Below, one piece after another: positions 1-6,839 of a DNA stretch of 34,806 bases (positions are counted from its first letter, which is position 1; each line of letters opens with the position of its first letter). Source of the stretch: a virus; IMG/VR virus record IMGVR_UViG_3300048800_000059, positions 1 through 34,806 of that record. One strand, 5' to 3'. Made by a program: the position numbers and the translations under genes. A model generated the notes under the pieces. The model did no database searches and was not told where the DNA came from. It saw only the letters and a list, made by a program, of their open reading frames with translations.

Positions 1-127
1 ACAGCACCTGGTGCTCGGGCTCGTCCAGGTACTGCTCGTAGGTCATCGGGACGAGCATCCGGAACTTGGCCATCTGCACGGCCTCCGCCGTCGCCGGGTC
101 GAGGTCACCCCCGACCCCGTCGATCAA
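1..127 (-). CDS. Tail assembly chaperone, -1 frame C-terminal extension (partial)
   Basis: Reading leftward in the -1 frame relative to the preceding gene, there is an open frame to the window edge. Its peptide looks genuine: it contains DPATAEAVQMAKFRM followed by LVPMTYEQYLDEPEH. In tailed phages the gene between the tail tube and tape measure genes is usually translated both as a short chaperone and, by a programmed -1 ribosomal frameshift, as a longer form (lambda gpG/gpGT). Position, frame offset (-1) and lack of an obvious ribosome binding site all fit that scheme. I could not find a canonical X XXY YYZ slippery heptamer upstream. Independent starts are possible: a TTG at 127 overlaps the upstream TGA, and there are GTG 79 and ATG 73. 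The 3' end lies outside the window. Confidence 0.7.
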   Translation of the reverse strand, partial: MIDGVGGDLDPATAEAVQMAKFRMLVPMTYEQYLDEPEHQVL

Positions 128-630
128 TCCTCGGAGCCGGCGGAGGCCCCAGTAGGGGAGTCGGGCTCCTGGGCCGAGCCGACGTCGAAGCCTTCGGCCA
201 GGACGTGGTCGGACTCGACCTTGGCCGCTGCGGCGGCGATGGCGTTGTACACCGCCTCGGGCAGGTCGGCGACCTCTGCGACGTTCGCGGGCAGCGGCGC
301 GGGCAGCGTCCAGGACGCCAGCAGGGAGTAGATCGCAGCGTCGGTGGTGCGGAACAGCAGGTCCCACTCCTGCTCGGACAGGCCCAGGGCGTGCACGGCG
401 GCTTCGGTCGCGGCCTCCGCGGCCTGCTGCTGCTCCGGCGTGGCGTCCTCGGGTGCCTCGAACTCCGCGCGGGCGTTGACGATCTCGTTCAGCCGCTCCT
501 GACCGAGCATGCTGTACAGCATGGTCAGGGGCCGCTTCTGCCGCACGGTCCGGGCCTTCGGGTCACGCAGGACCGCGGTGTGCTCGCTCTCGCCGCCGGT
601 CGGGTCGGGCAGGGGGACAGTCGTTTCCAT
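124..630 (-). CDS. Tail assembly chaperone (short form)
   Basis: The product is 168 aa, acidic and mostly helical, with no transmembrane segment. It includes TVRQKRPLTMLYSMLGQERL in its N-terminal third, a Gln/Ala-rich stretch around residues 68-78, and a low-complexity Pro/Ser/Gly/Glu C-terminus. It lies directly downstream of the tail tube gene, apart from the inserted nuclease gene, and overlaps a -1 frame open region at its 3' end. This is the expected place and layout for the chaperone that coats the tape measure protein during tail assembly. The ATG at 630 is preceded by a GGAG about 12 bases upstream. The family is recognised mainly from gene order and the frameshift layout, because these proteins diverge strongly in sequence. 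Confidence 0.75.
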   Translation of the reverse strand: METTVPLPDPTGGESEHTAVLRDPKARTVRQKRPLTMLYSMLGQERLNEIVNARAEFEAPEDATPEQQQAAEAATEAAVHALGLSEQEWDLLFRTTDAAIYSLLASWTLPAPLPANVAEVADLPEAVYNAIAAAAAKVESDHVLAEGFDVGSAQEPDSPTGASAGSED

Positions 631-663
631 CAGGGGTGTGCTCCAAGGGGAGGAGGAGCGCGG

Positions 664-1086
664 TCAGTATGCGGTGCTCAGGTAGGCGATGGCGGCTTGC
701 AGGCCATCGACGCTGTCACCGAACGCACCGAGCGCGACATTGCAGGGTTGGCACAGCAGGCCCCGGACAAGGCCTGTGACGTGATCGTGGTCAACAGACA
801 GGAACGTGTGCTCAGGTTGGCGCTTGCAGATGCCGCAGACGCCGCCCTGCCGGTCGAGAAGGGACTGATACTCCTCGGGCTCCAGGCCGAACTGACGGCG
901 GATCGCACTGTTGCGCTGGTTGCGCCGGAACTGCTCGGGGTGAGCCTTGTTCCACTCCATCGCTGTCTTGCTCCCGCACGCCTTGCAGTGCGACTGGCGG
1001 CCATGCCAGGTCTTGCTAGAGCGATTGACGTTGAAGTCGTCGAGGGGCTTGGTCTCTTTGCACCGTGAGCACTGCTTAGTATCCAC
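664..1086 (-). CDS. Endonuclease VII-like HNH endonuclease (free-standing)
   Basis: The product is 140 aa. The N-terminus carries a zinc-binding CxxC pair (CSRCKETKPLDDF) and a second one (CKAC). The C-terminal half has the recombination endonuclease VII signature: CGICKRQ, then LSVDHDHVTGLVRGLLC and CNVALG, with His/Asp catalytic residues in VDHDH and the Asn in CN. T4 endonuclease VII resolves branched DNA; related stand-alone phage copies act as homing endonucleases. The gene separates the tail tube gene from the tail chaperone, which are normally adjacent, so I infer a homing insertion. The start is GTG at 1086 behind a G-run. Its last four residues, STAY, match those of the tail tube protein. 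Confidence 0.85.
   Translation of the reverse strand: MDTKQCSRCKETKPLDDFNVNRSSKTWHGRQSHCKACGSKTAMEWNKAHPEQFRRNQRNSAIRRQFGLEPEEYQSLLDRQGGVCGICKRQPEHTFLSVDHDHVTGLVRGLLCQPCNVALGAFGDSVDGLQAAIAYLSTAY
666..675. repeat. 10-bp direct repeat, left copy flanking the inserted nuclease gene
   Basis: The sequence agtatgcggt is present here, at the 3' end of the nuclease gene, and again at 1105-1114, at the 3' end of the tail tube gene. On the minus strand both copies encode T-A-Y followed by the first base of the stop codon. I infer that the repeat marks the ends of an inserted segment. Confidence 0.75.
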
Positions 1087-1091
1087 GCCCC

Positions 1092-1114
1092 CATACTAGA
1101 TCCTAGTATGCGGT
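1092..1114. repeat. 8-bp inverted repeat and right copy of the 10-bp direct repeat
   Basis: The arms catactag (1092-1099) and ctagtatg (1103-1110) form a perfect 8-bp inverted repeat around a 3-base centre, covering the tail tube stop codon. The right arm overlaps the direct repeat copy at 1105-1114. A near-palindrome at the junction of a homing-type nuclease gene could be part of its target site or a byproduct of insertion; the hairpin is too AT-rich in its stem and too short to be a convincing terminator. Confidence 0.7.
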
Positions 1115-2104
1115 CGAGACCGCGTTGAGCAGCTTGAACTGCCCGTTGGACAGGCCGCCGTTGGCGCCGACGACGTCGGTCGGGCTGGCCTCGGCCTCGA
1201 ACTTGGCGTTGATCTCCATCCACTTGCCGGACTCCGACACGACGACGCCGTCGGTGTCGTACGAGCAGGACGTGGCGAGCCAGTTGAGGTAGTGGACGGC
1301 GTCGCCGGAGGGGGCGACCTGCACCATGACGGAGGGCTGGACGTTGGTGATGTAGTTCGCCAGGTCCGGGATCGTCGCCCCGTACCCCTGGTAGACGGCG
1401 GTGTAGTCGCCGTTGACCGCGAGGTTGCCGCAGAACACCACGTAGGGGCCCTGCGCGCCGGACGCGCCGAACACCGCGGACGTGTCCCGCTTGAACGTGA
1501 CCTTGATGTCGGAGTAGTTCCCGGCGGAGGCGACGCCGCCGACCGTCAGAATCGTGTTCCACGCCGGCATCGGCTTCTGCGTGGTCGGGGTGTTCGTCGG
1601 GATCGTGATCTTCGCGGCGGGCATCCCGACCCACGCCGCGGTCAGGTTCGCCAGGCTGGCTGCGACGGACGTCTGCAGGTCGAGCTGCCCGAGCTGGCAG
1701 CCGGGCATCTGCCAGCACTCCACACCGTTCCACAGCCACAAGGTGAGCGACGTCGGCTGGGCGTTGCCCGTGTTCAGCAGCGACGTCTTGTGGGTGTACG
1801 GGTCGGCGCCGCCGGTCAGGGTGTCGGCGCCGCCGTAGATGTTGCGGAAGTGCGGGAACACCGAGTCCAGGAACGGGAACGTCTGGTAGTCGATCGTGTC
1901 GTACCGGACCCCGGGGACGCGGGCCTGCAGCCGGGCCATGTTGCCCTGGTAGGCGTCGTCGTCGAGAGCGGTGACGTGGGGCTGGTGCTTGGGGCTCTTC
2001 ACCGGCCACCACCACGTCGGCGCCGCCGCCGGGGTGCCGAACGTGGTCTCGATCGCCCCGCCGATGAACTGCAGGTTGGCGGGGTAGATCAGCGGTCCAG
2101 CCAT
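1103..2104 (-). CDS. Major tail tube protein
   Basis: The product is 333 aa and forms the tube of the non-contractile tail. It begins MAGPLIYPANLQFIGGAIET, typical of actinophage tail tube proteins whose N-terminus describes a small sheet-forming fold. It is rich in Thr, Val, Gly and aromatic residues, has no signal peptide or membrane segment, and ends near EINAKFEAEA followed by a short tail. It lies between the tail completion/connector genes and the tail assembly chaperone, as in siphovirus-like maps. CAGGAG at a good distance precedes the ATG at 2104. The assignment rests on gene order, length and overall character; I see no catalytic motif. Its last codons are duplicated at the end of the inserted nuclease gene. 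Confidence 0.8.
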   Translation of the reverse strand: MAGPLIYPANLQFIGGAIETTFGTPAAAPTWWWPVKSPKHQPHVTALDDDAYQGNMARLQARVPGVRYDTIDYQTFPFLDSVFPHFRNIYGGADTLTGGADPYTHKTSLLNTGNAQPTSLTLWLWNGVECWQMPGCQLGQLDLQTSVAASLANLTAAWVGMPAAKITIPTNTPTTQKPMPAWNTILTVGGVASAGNYSDIKVTFKRDTSAVFGASGAQGPYVVFCGNLAVNGDYTAVYQGYGATIPDLANYITNVQPSVMVQVAPSGDAVHYLNWLATSCSYDTDGVVVSESGKWMEINAKFEAEASPTDVVGANGGLSNGQFKLLNAVSTAY

Positions 2105-2107
2105 CGG

Positions 2108-2446
2108 TTACTCCTGCGTCTCGGCGGTGGGCTTGCGGGCGCGCGGGCGGCGGGCGGGGGCAGGGGTTTCCCCGACCGGCGCGGTGGTGGCGGTCTCGGT
2201 GGCGGTCTGCTCGGCGAGCGCCGCCCAGGCCTGCGCGGTGGCCTGCTCGGTCGCCGCGTCGGCGGGCACGAGCTCGGCGTGGGTCTGGGCCTGCTCGGTG
2301 TGCAGCGTGTCCCCCGGGCGCAGCACCACGGTTCCCTCGGTGGGCCCGCCGGCCTCGGCGCGGTCCACCGTCAGGCCGGGCTGGTCGTGGTGCAGATGGG
2401 TGAAGATCCGTTCCATTTCGCCGGCGAAGTGGTAGACGAACGACAT
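2108..2446 (-). CDS. Hypothetical protein in the connector-tail block
   Basis: The product is 112 aa, starting MSFVYHFAGEMERIF. The first third is mixed; the rest is low-complexity Ala/Thr/Glu and ends in basic ARRPRARKPTAETQE. I do not recognise a family. Its start at 2446 follows GAGGAG closely, and it ends just before the tail tube gene, so it is clearly part of the late operon. Short genes with charged tails often occur between the tail terminator and tube genes, where they may be assembly factors; that role is only an inference here. Confidence 0.65.
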   Translation of the reverse strand: MSFVYHFAGEMERIFTHLHHDQPGLTVDRAEAGGPTEGTVVLRPGDTLHTEQAQTHAELVPADAATEQATAQAWAALAEQTATETATTAPVGETPAPARRPRARKPTAETQE

Positions 2447-2457
2447 GGCGGGGCTCC

Positions 2458-2994
2458 TCAAGAAGTGATCATCTCGACGACGGTGAATTCGACGCGCTGC
2501 CAGTTGTGGAGCACGCCGTTGTCCTGCTCGGGGAGGTCCCGGACGATGCGGATGTCGGGGCTGTCCATGCCGTCGCCCTCGCCGAACTGCCAGATCACCC
2601 CGCCGGTGCCCCCGGCCGGGGCGGTGCCGGCGGTGCGGTCCGCGCGGATCCGGGCGGACACGTCGGACAGGAGCTGGTCCAGGGGCCCGACCCACTCGGA
2701 CTGGTCGGACTCGACGGGGATCGGGTCGGGGATCAGGTACTGGTAGAGCAGGACCAGGTCGCAGCCGTGGGTGACCTGTTTGAGCCCGCCGTGGTACCCG
2801 CCGTCGCCGATCCGTTTCTCCTCCTGGGTGGACAGGTGGATGAACCCGACCGCGGCCCAGGTCTGGCCGGCGGCGAACTCCCAGCGCTGCCCGTCGGTGT
2901 AGACGGCCAGCGCCGGGTAGACCTTGATGAGGCCGTTGATCGCGGGGGCGTCGAACCACGCGACGAGGGCGTCGCGGACCTCGGGGGCGCCCAT
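2458..2994 (-). CDS. Tail completion / head-tail joining protein candidate
   Basis: The product is 178 aa, starting MGAPEVRDALVAWFDAP. It has an alternating strand/helix pattern with INGLIKVYPALAVYTDG near the N-terminus and QRVEFTVVEMITS at the C-terminus. This profile (small N-terminal helix, then beta-strands, ending in a strand) resembles phage tail terminator or neck proteins, and it occupies the usual slot between the connector and the tail tube gene. The ATG at 2994 overlaps the previous TGA by one base (TGATG), indicating translational coupling. Its function is inferred from position; no unambiguous motif is visible. Confidence 0.6.
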   Translation of the reverse strand: MGAPEVRDALVAWFDAPAINGLIKVYPALAVYTDGQRWEFAAGQTWAAVGFIHLSTQEEKRIGDGGYHGGLKQVTHGCDLVLLYQYLIPDPIPVESDQSEWVGPLDQLLSDVSARIRADRTAGTAPAGGTGGVIWQFGEGDGMDSPDIRIVRDLPEQDNGVLHNWQRVEFTVVEMITS

Positions 2995-3203
2995 CAGCCC
3001 TCGGCCAGGGTCAGGACGAGCCACGACAACGGCCGGCCACCGGAGACGACCTCGCGGGCTTCCCGGCCGTCCAGGGAGTCGTGGATGATCAGCCACCCGT
3101 CGCCGTCGGGGGTCTGCCGCAGCTCGGACGCGGGCCCGCAGGGGCACTCGTCGGTCAGCTCGTGCTCGATCAGGTCGCCGTTGGGGACGACGTGGACGAG
3201 CAT
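2994..3203 (-). CDS. Small conserved phage protein of the head-tail region
   Basis: The product is 69 aa. It contains VVPNGDLIEHELTDECPCGP, then WLIIHDSLDGREA. Short proteins with a 'DLIEH...CxCGP...HxSLDGRE' pattern are common just after the connector gene in actinophages; they have no assigned biochemical role that I know of. The Cys pair (CPC) could bind metal. It is coupled at both ends: its ATG at 3203 overlaps the upstream TGA, and its TGA overlaps the next ATG. Identification as a real gene is secure from the coupling and the family pattern; the function is unknown. Confidence 0.75.
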   Translation of the reverse strand: MLVHVVPNGDLIEHELTDECPCGPASELRQTPDGDGWLIIHDSLDGREAREVVSGGRPLSWLVLTLAEG

Positions 3204-4105
3204 CAGCGGACCCGGATGAAGTCGCCGAGGAGGCTCGTCGCGACTTCGACGTCCGCCAGGCCGCCCGAGGCGATGAGCTCCCTCTTGCTCGGCCTCGAGC
3301 TGATCGACGGCATGACGAGGGCCTGCGCGCCCCGGGTCTTGATCAGCGCCGACGTCAGGGACACGGTGGCCTGCTTGACCTGCGGCGGCAGCGCGGACAG
3401 CGACGCGCCGACCAGGTGCGCGTAGGTGAGGCCGGAGGCTAGGGGGATCGGGGCTGCGCCGAACACGTAGGCCGGGGAGATCGTCACGTTCTCCGCGGCG
3501 GCCCCGTCGTAGATGGCCATCGGCAGTCCGGCGGCGATGCCGAGCGGGGAGGCCACGGTCAGCGACGTGGCGCCCTGCGCCGGCGCGGCGGTCAGCGTCG
3601 TGTTGGCGTAGCCGTTGATGTAGGTGAGCTGCACGTAGACCCGGTCGGGGTAGAACCCGGACGCGGCGAGGGGGACCTGCGGGCCGCCGGGGGTCGCGGA
3701 CAGCAGCGGGACCTGCACGACCTTGCGGTCGATCCACAGCGTCGACAGGTCCGGCATGTCGGTCAGGTTCGCGGCCCCGGGCTGCCAACCCCACTTCACG
3801 TCGGTGACGGCGATGATCGGGGAGTAGGCGACCGGCACCCACACGGTGCCGTCGGAGCGCATCCGGTAGATGCCGGCCTGGACGTCCGTCGTCGCGGCGA
3901 GGATCTGGTGGCAGATCGAGTCGACCCAGGACGAGCCGTGCGCGCACATCCGGGTCAGCGCAGCGGTGTTGTCCTGGACCGATCCCGACGGCACAAGCTT
4001 GGAGGTGTCGACGCCGGTCGGCTCGGCGAGGTACTCCGCGGCGGTGATATACGGTGATTCTGACGCGTACGTCGGAACATATGGCGCAACGGCAGGAGCA
4101 ACCAT
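3203..4105 (-). CDS. Head-to-tail connector protein
   Basis: The product is 300 aa. The N-terminal half is helical and includes the stretch SSWVDSICHQILAATTDVQ, as in adaptor/connector proteins that bind below the portal. The middle has a small beta-rich insert (GATSLTVASPLGIAAG), and a helical C-terminus follows. It is the first connector gene downstream of the capsid gene, as expected. I chose the ATG at 4105 rather than an in-frame ATG further upstream because it is preceded by GGGAGGA (4113-4119) at a 7-base spacing. That start codon overlaps, on the opposite strand, the start codon of the inserted HNH gene. Its TGA overlaps the next ATG. Confidence 0.75.
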   Translation of the reverse strand: MVAPAVAPYVPTYASESPYITAAEYLAEPTGVDTSKLVPSGSVQDNTAALTRMCAHGSSWVDSICHQILAATTDVQAGIYRMRSDGTVWVPVAYSPIIAVTDVKWGWQPGAANLTDMPDLSTLWIDRKVVQVPLLSATPGGPQVPLAASGFYPDRVYVQLTYINGYANTTLTAAPAQGATSLTVASPLGIAAGLPMAIYDGAAAENVTISPAYVFGAAPIPLASGLTYAHLVGASLSALPPQVKQATVSLTSALIKTRGAQALVMPSISSRPSKRELIASGGLADVEVATSLLGDFIRVR

Positions 4106-4676
4106 GGTGGCGTCCTCCCGGTGCTCGGTTGATGGCTGCGAGGGGACCGTGCGTGCCCGGGGCATGTGCTTCATGCACTACCAGCGGGTCATGCGACACG
4201 GCTCGACGAACAAGCCAGCGCGACCGCGGACCGACCCTGCGCAGCGGTTCTGGGCGAAGGTCGACAAGACGCCCGGGTGCTGGCTGTGGACCGGAATGAC
4301 CGACCGGAATGGCTACGGCTACTTCAACCCGATGGACGGTCGGCATAACCAGCTGGCCCACCGGTGGTCATACGAGACGGCCCTCGGCCCGATCCCGCCC
4401 GAGCTGACCATCGACCATCTGTGCCGGCAGCGGAACTGCGTCCGGCCTTCGCATCTGGAGGCGGTGACCTTCGTCGAGAACATCCGACGCGGAACCTCCA
4501 TCTCGGCCACGACCGTCCGGACCGGGATCTGTCAGCGGGGTCACGCGATGACCCCCGAGAACATCTATGTGACGCCGAGCGATGGGCACCGCAGTTGCCG
4601 CGTGTGCAGGAAGGCTGCGGCCACGCGGGGCACGATCAAGGCGGCTGCTAAGCGGCGCGCGGCGCGGCAGGCGTAG
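4104..4676 (+). CDS. HNH homing-type endonuclease on the opposite strand
   Basis: The product is 190 aa and is the only plus-strand gene in the window. An N-terminal zinc finger (CSVDGCEG...GMCFMHY) precedes an HNH_3-type nuclease core: CWLWTG, then NGYGYF, HRWSYE, then the histidine-rich catalytic strand LTIDHLCRQRNCVRPSHLE. A C-terminal CxxxH...CxxC knuckle (CQRGHAMTPENIY and CRVC) completes it. AGGAG at 4094-4098 lies 5 bases before the ATG. It sits between the connector gene and the 142-aa gene that follows the capsid gene, and is probably a selfish homing endonuclease. Its first bases are shared head-to-head with the connector gene, and it ends before a strong hairpin. Confidence 0.9.
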   Translation: MVASSRCSVDGCEGTVRARGMCFMHYQRVMRHGSTNKPARPRTDPAQRFWAKVDKTPGCWLWTGMTDRNGYGYFNPMDGRHNQLAHRWSYETALGPIPPELTIDHLCRQRNCVRPSHLEAVTFVENIRRGTSISATTVRTGICQRGHAMTPENIYVTPSDGHRSCRVCRKAAATRGTIKAAAKRRAARQA

Positions 4677-4688
4677 CGCTGGGGATGC

Positions 4689-4731
4689 CCCCCGGCCCGG
4701 CCCCTCCCCTTGAGCAGGACCGGGCCGGGGG
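4689..4731. terminator. Hairpin between convergent gene ends
   Basis: A perfect 12-bp inverted repeat (4689-4700 and 4720-4731, arms cccccggcccgg / ccgggccggggg) with a 19-base loop lies between the 3' end of the plus-strand HNH gene and the 3' end of the minus-strand gene at 4736. It could stop transcription in both directions. There is no T-run on either side, as is common in GC-rich actinobacterial DNA, so termination is inferred. Confidence 0.55.
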
Positions 4732-4735
4732 ACGC

Positions 4736-5164
4736 TCAGGGCCGGCGGGGCTTGGCGGCCTTGCGCGGCGTGGCCCGGATCGGACGCTTGGCCTCGGCCG
4801 GTTTCGGCGCCTTCGCGGCCGGCTCCTGGGCCGGTGCGGGCCTAGCCGGGGCCTTCCGGGGGGTCCGGGGCCGGGAGGCCTTGGGCGCTGACACGGGCCC
4901 GTGTGGGCCGTCGGCCTGCCCGGCGGCGATCTTGGCGAGGAGCTCGTAGGCGGACGCGGGGTCGCGGCGGCGGGCCAGCTCCTCCTCGAGGAGCCGGTTC
5001 TGTTGCTCGATCGAGTCCTCCCACTGCTTCTCGCCGCCGATGTGGGTGTCGCGCAGGCGTTCGCCGAGGGCGTGGGGGACCTCGACGGTGCCGTCCGCGC
5101 CGACCTTGTAGGTGTCCTCGCCGTCGTGCACGGCGGCGGCGTCGTTCAGGGTGTGCAGCTTCAC
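4736..5164 (-). CDS. Conserved small protein downstream of the capsid gene
   Basis: The product is 142 aa. The first 90 residues are mixed, with YKVGADGTVEVPHALGERL and then a charged helix (EQQNRLLEEELARRRDPA). The last 45 residues are a disordered Pro/Ala/Lys/Arg tail ending RKAAKPRRP. Genes of this layout (small domain plus basic tail) occur right after the major capsid gene in many actinophages; the function is not established. The start is GTG at 5164 with GCGAGG upstream. It follows a strong hairpin after the capsid gene, which may reduce its expression relative to capsid. Confidence 0.65.
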   Translation of the reverse strand: MKLHTLNDAAAVHDGEDTYKVGADGTVEVPHALGERLRDTHIGGEKQWEDSIEQQNRLLEEELARRRDPASAYELLAKIAAGQADGPHGPVSAPKASRPRTPRKAPARPAPAQEPAAKAPKPAEAKRPIRATPRKAAKPRRP

Positions 5165-5200
5165 GGTGACCTCGCAAGGGGAACGGGCGCGGGAGGGGGT

Positions 5201-5235
5201 TGCTGGGCCCGGGGTTGTCTCCCCCGGGCCCAGCA
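5201..5235. terminator. Strong stem-loop just after the major capsid gene
   Basis: A perfect 14-bp inverted repeat (5201-5214 tgctgggcccgggg, 5222-5235 ccccgggcccagca) with a 7-base loop lies 14 bases beyond the capsid stop codon and before the next start. No T-run follows on the minus strand. It may be an attenuator or an mRNA 3'-end stabiliser that raises capsid yield over the downstream genes. Confidence 0.6.
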
Positions 5236-5248
5236 GGAGCGGAACCGG

Positions 5249-6766
5249 TCAGGCGACGTTGCTCAGGATCGCCATCGCGACGGGGGCCCGGTTGATGAAG
5301 GCCTCCACCGAGCGGATCTCGAACTCCTTGCGGGGGCCGCCGCCGACGGTGTTCGCCACGCGGCCGGTCGCGTAGTCGAACTGGGTGGTGTCGCGCAGGG
5401 TCCGGCACTCCAGCACGGAGCTGATGTTGGCCTGCGGGAACGGCACTCGGTCGCTCCGGGCGATGATCGTGCCCGGCGGCACCGAGGTGTGGACCTCGAT
5501 CGGGACGGTGACCCCACCTGCGTAGGTGTTGACGACCTGCCCGACCCGGCCACCGGCGGTGACGTTGACACGGCCGGTCTCATCCGTCTGCAGGTAGGTC
5601 ACGGCGGAGGGCTGGTTCAGGACCAGGTTCGCCAGCTCCTGCGCCTGAGCTCCGTTGACCATCAGTGCGGTCGGGGAGCACTTCACCGCGTTCCACAGTC
5701 CGGCGAAGATCGTCTCGGCCTGGGTGATCGAGCCGCCGGTCAGGGTCAGCCCGGCGCCGAGGCCGTCGATGAAGATGGCCCCGTTCGCCGTCGCCGTGCC
5801 GGGGGTGACGAACTGGCCGGCGGTGTTGTAGTCGCCGGTCAGGGAGGAGATCAGCCCGTTGAACTGCTGGCCCTGCCCGGTGGCGACCCCGGAGCCGTTG
5901 TCGGCGGCGAGGTTCGGGGTGCCGGGGACCTGCCCGAACAGGTCCGGGCAGACCGTGTTGCTCGGCAGGCCGTTGTTGGCGACGATGGTGCTCGTCATCA
6001 GCAGCGTCGCGACCGTGGTGGTCGTGTAGTAGAAGTACGGCGCGGAGCCGTTCGGGGTGTAGAACCAGTCGTAGGCGACGGCGCCCTTGACCGCGGCGAG
6101 GGACAGCGCGATCGACGCTGTGGTGCCGGTCGTGGTGAGCGCCGCACTGATCTGCGCCCGGGAGTTGCCGACCACCGTGGGCGCGGAGGGGTTCGGCGGG
6201 TAGAAGTACCCCATCGCCGTGCGGGCGGCGACGACGACCTTCTGTGTCGTCGAGGCGGTCATGGTCCCGCCGGTCGTCGACGGCGTCGCGGTGATCGCCC
6301 CGGGCTGGGCCAGGTTGTACGACTGCGCGCCGACCAGGGCCCTGTCCTCGCCGATCAGGTACTGGTTCAGCGTGGTCATGGTCTTCTCGGCGTACGGGTC
6401 GTACAGGCCCTTGGCCAGGTCGTAGGCGTCCTGGGTGACCAGGCCCGCCAGGGACAGCGGCGCGTAGGGCGCCTGGAAGTCCTGCTCGCTGTCGATCGTC
6501 TCGCCGCCGGCGTAGTCGAACCCGGCGAACGGGGACGGCTGCAGGTTGGTGACGTTCATGAACGCGCGCCAGATCGCGTTCGGGTTGCCGTCGGTGGATG
6601 CCTTGCGGGGCACCCGGTCACGGAACGGGGTGACGACCGGGATCAGCCGGACGATGCCGGTCAGGTCGTAGGAGTACGCGCCAGTCGCGGTCAGCAGGCC
6701 GGTGGTCTGCGCCTTGGCGATGGCGGCGAGGGTCTCCTCGGTCGTCTCGTCGAACGTTGTGCTCAT
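5249..6766 (-). CDS. Major capsid protein, HK97 fold with an inserted Ig-like domain
   Basis: The product is 505 aa and forms the icosahedral shell. The N-terminus (LLTATGAYSYDLTGIVRLIP) leads to an N-arm and then an E-loop-like stretch. The C-terminal part has the usual capsid features: LWNAVKCSPTALMVNG, then GRVGQVVNTYAGGVTVPIEV, then IIARSDRVPFPQANISS. Residues about 195-250 (AVKGAVAYDWFYTP followed by YFYYTTTTV) look like an Ig/fibronectin-like domain inserted in the core, a known decoration in actinophage capsids. At 505 aa it is longer than minimal HK97-type capsids, in line with that insert. GAAGGAAG precedes the ATG at 6766. It follows the protease and scaffold-like genes and is followed by a strong hairpin. 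Confidence 0.85.
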   Translation of the reverse strand: MSTTFDETTEETLAAIAKAQTTGLLTATGAYSYDLTGIVRLIPVVTPFRDRVPRKASTDGNPNAIWRAFMNVTNLQPSPFAGFDYAGGETIDSEQDFQAPYAPLSLAGLVTQDAYDLAKGLYDPYAEKTMTTLNQYLIGEDRALVGAQSYNLAQPGAITATPSTTGGTMTASTTQKVVVAARTAMGYFYPPNPSAPTVVGNSRAQISAALTTTGTTASIALSLAAVKGAVAYDWFYTPNGSAPYFYYTTTTVATLLMTSTIVANNGLPSNTVCPDLFGQVPGTPNLAADNGSGVATGQGQQFNGLISSLTGDYNTAGQFVTPGTATANGAIFIDGLGAGLTLTGGSITQAETIFAGLWNAVKCSPTALMVNGAQAQELANLVLNQPSAVTYLQTDETGRVNVTAGGRVGQVVNTYAGGVTVPIEVHTSVPPGTIIARSDRVPFPQANISSVLECRTLRDTTQFDYATGRVANTVGGGPRKEFEIRSVEAFINRAPVAMAILSNVA

Positions 6767-6797
6767 GCGGATTTCACTTCCTTCAGGGCATGGGTGT

Positions 6798-6819
6798 GGC
6801 GCGCGTCGAGCTGCGCGCC
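6798..6819. other. Short hairpin in the scaffold-capsid gap
   Basis: The 73-base gap between the scaffold-like gene and the capsid gene holds a perfect 7-bp inverted repeat (ggcgcgc at 6798-6804, gcgcgcc at 6813-6819). It might mark an mRNA processing point ahead of the highly expressed capsid gene, but in GC-rich DNA such pairs arise by chance. Confidence 0.35.
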
Positions 6820-6839
6820 GCGCTGCGGGGGTGGGTGGT

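Noticed and set aside
120-250. A canonical slippery heptamer before the chaperone stop
   Set aside because: I checked the 0-frame codons (ending ACT GGG GCC TCC GCC GGC TCC GAG GAT TGA and the preceding 20); none gives X XXY YYZ. The runs ctcccct and tggggcc are in the wrong register.
664-1110. Group I intron or intein carrying the endonuclease VII-like gene
   Set aside because: The inserted unit is almost completely the coding sequence with no room for intron RNA structure, and the tail tube gene is intact with its own stop, so a free-standing gene insertion fits better.
3870-4103. Upstream extension of the plus-strand HNH frame to 3870
   Set aside because: The additional N-terminal residues are antisense to the connector gene and look like a shadow. 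The ATG at 4104 has a good AGGAG and the zinc finger begins a few residues after it.
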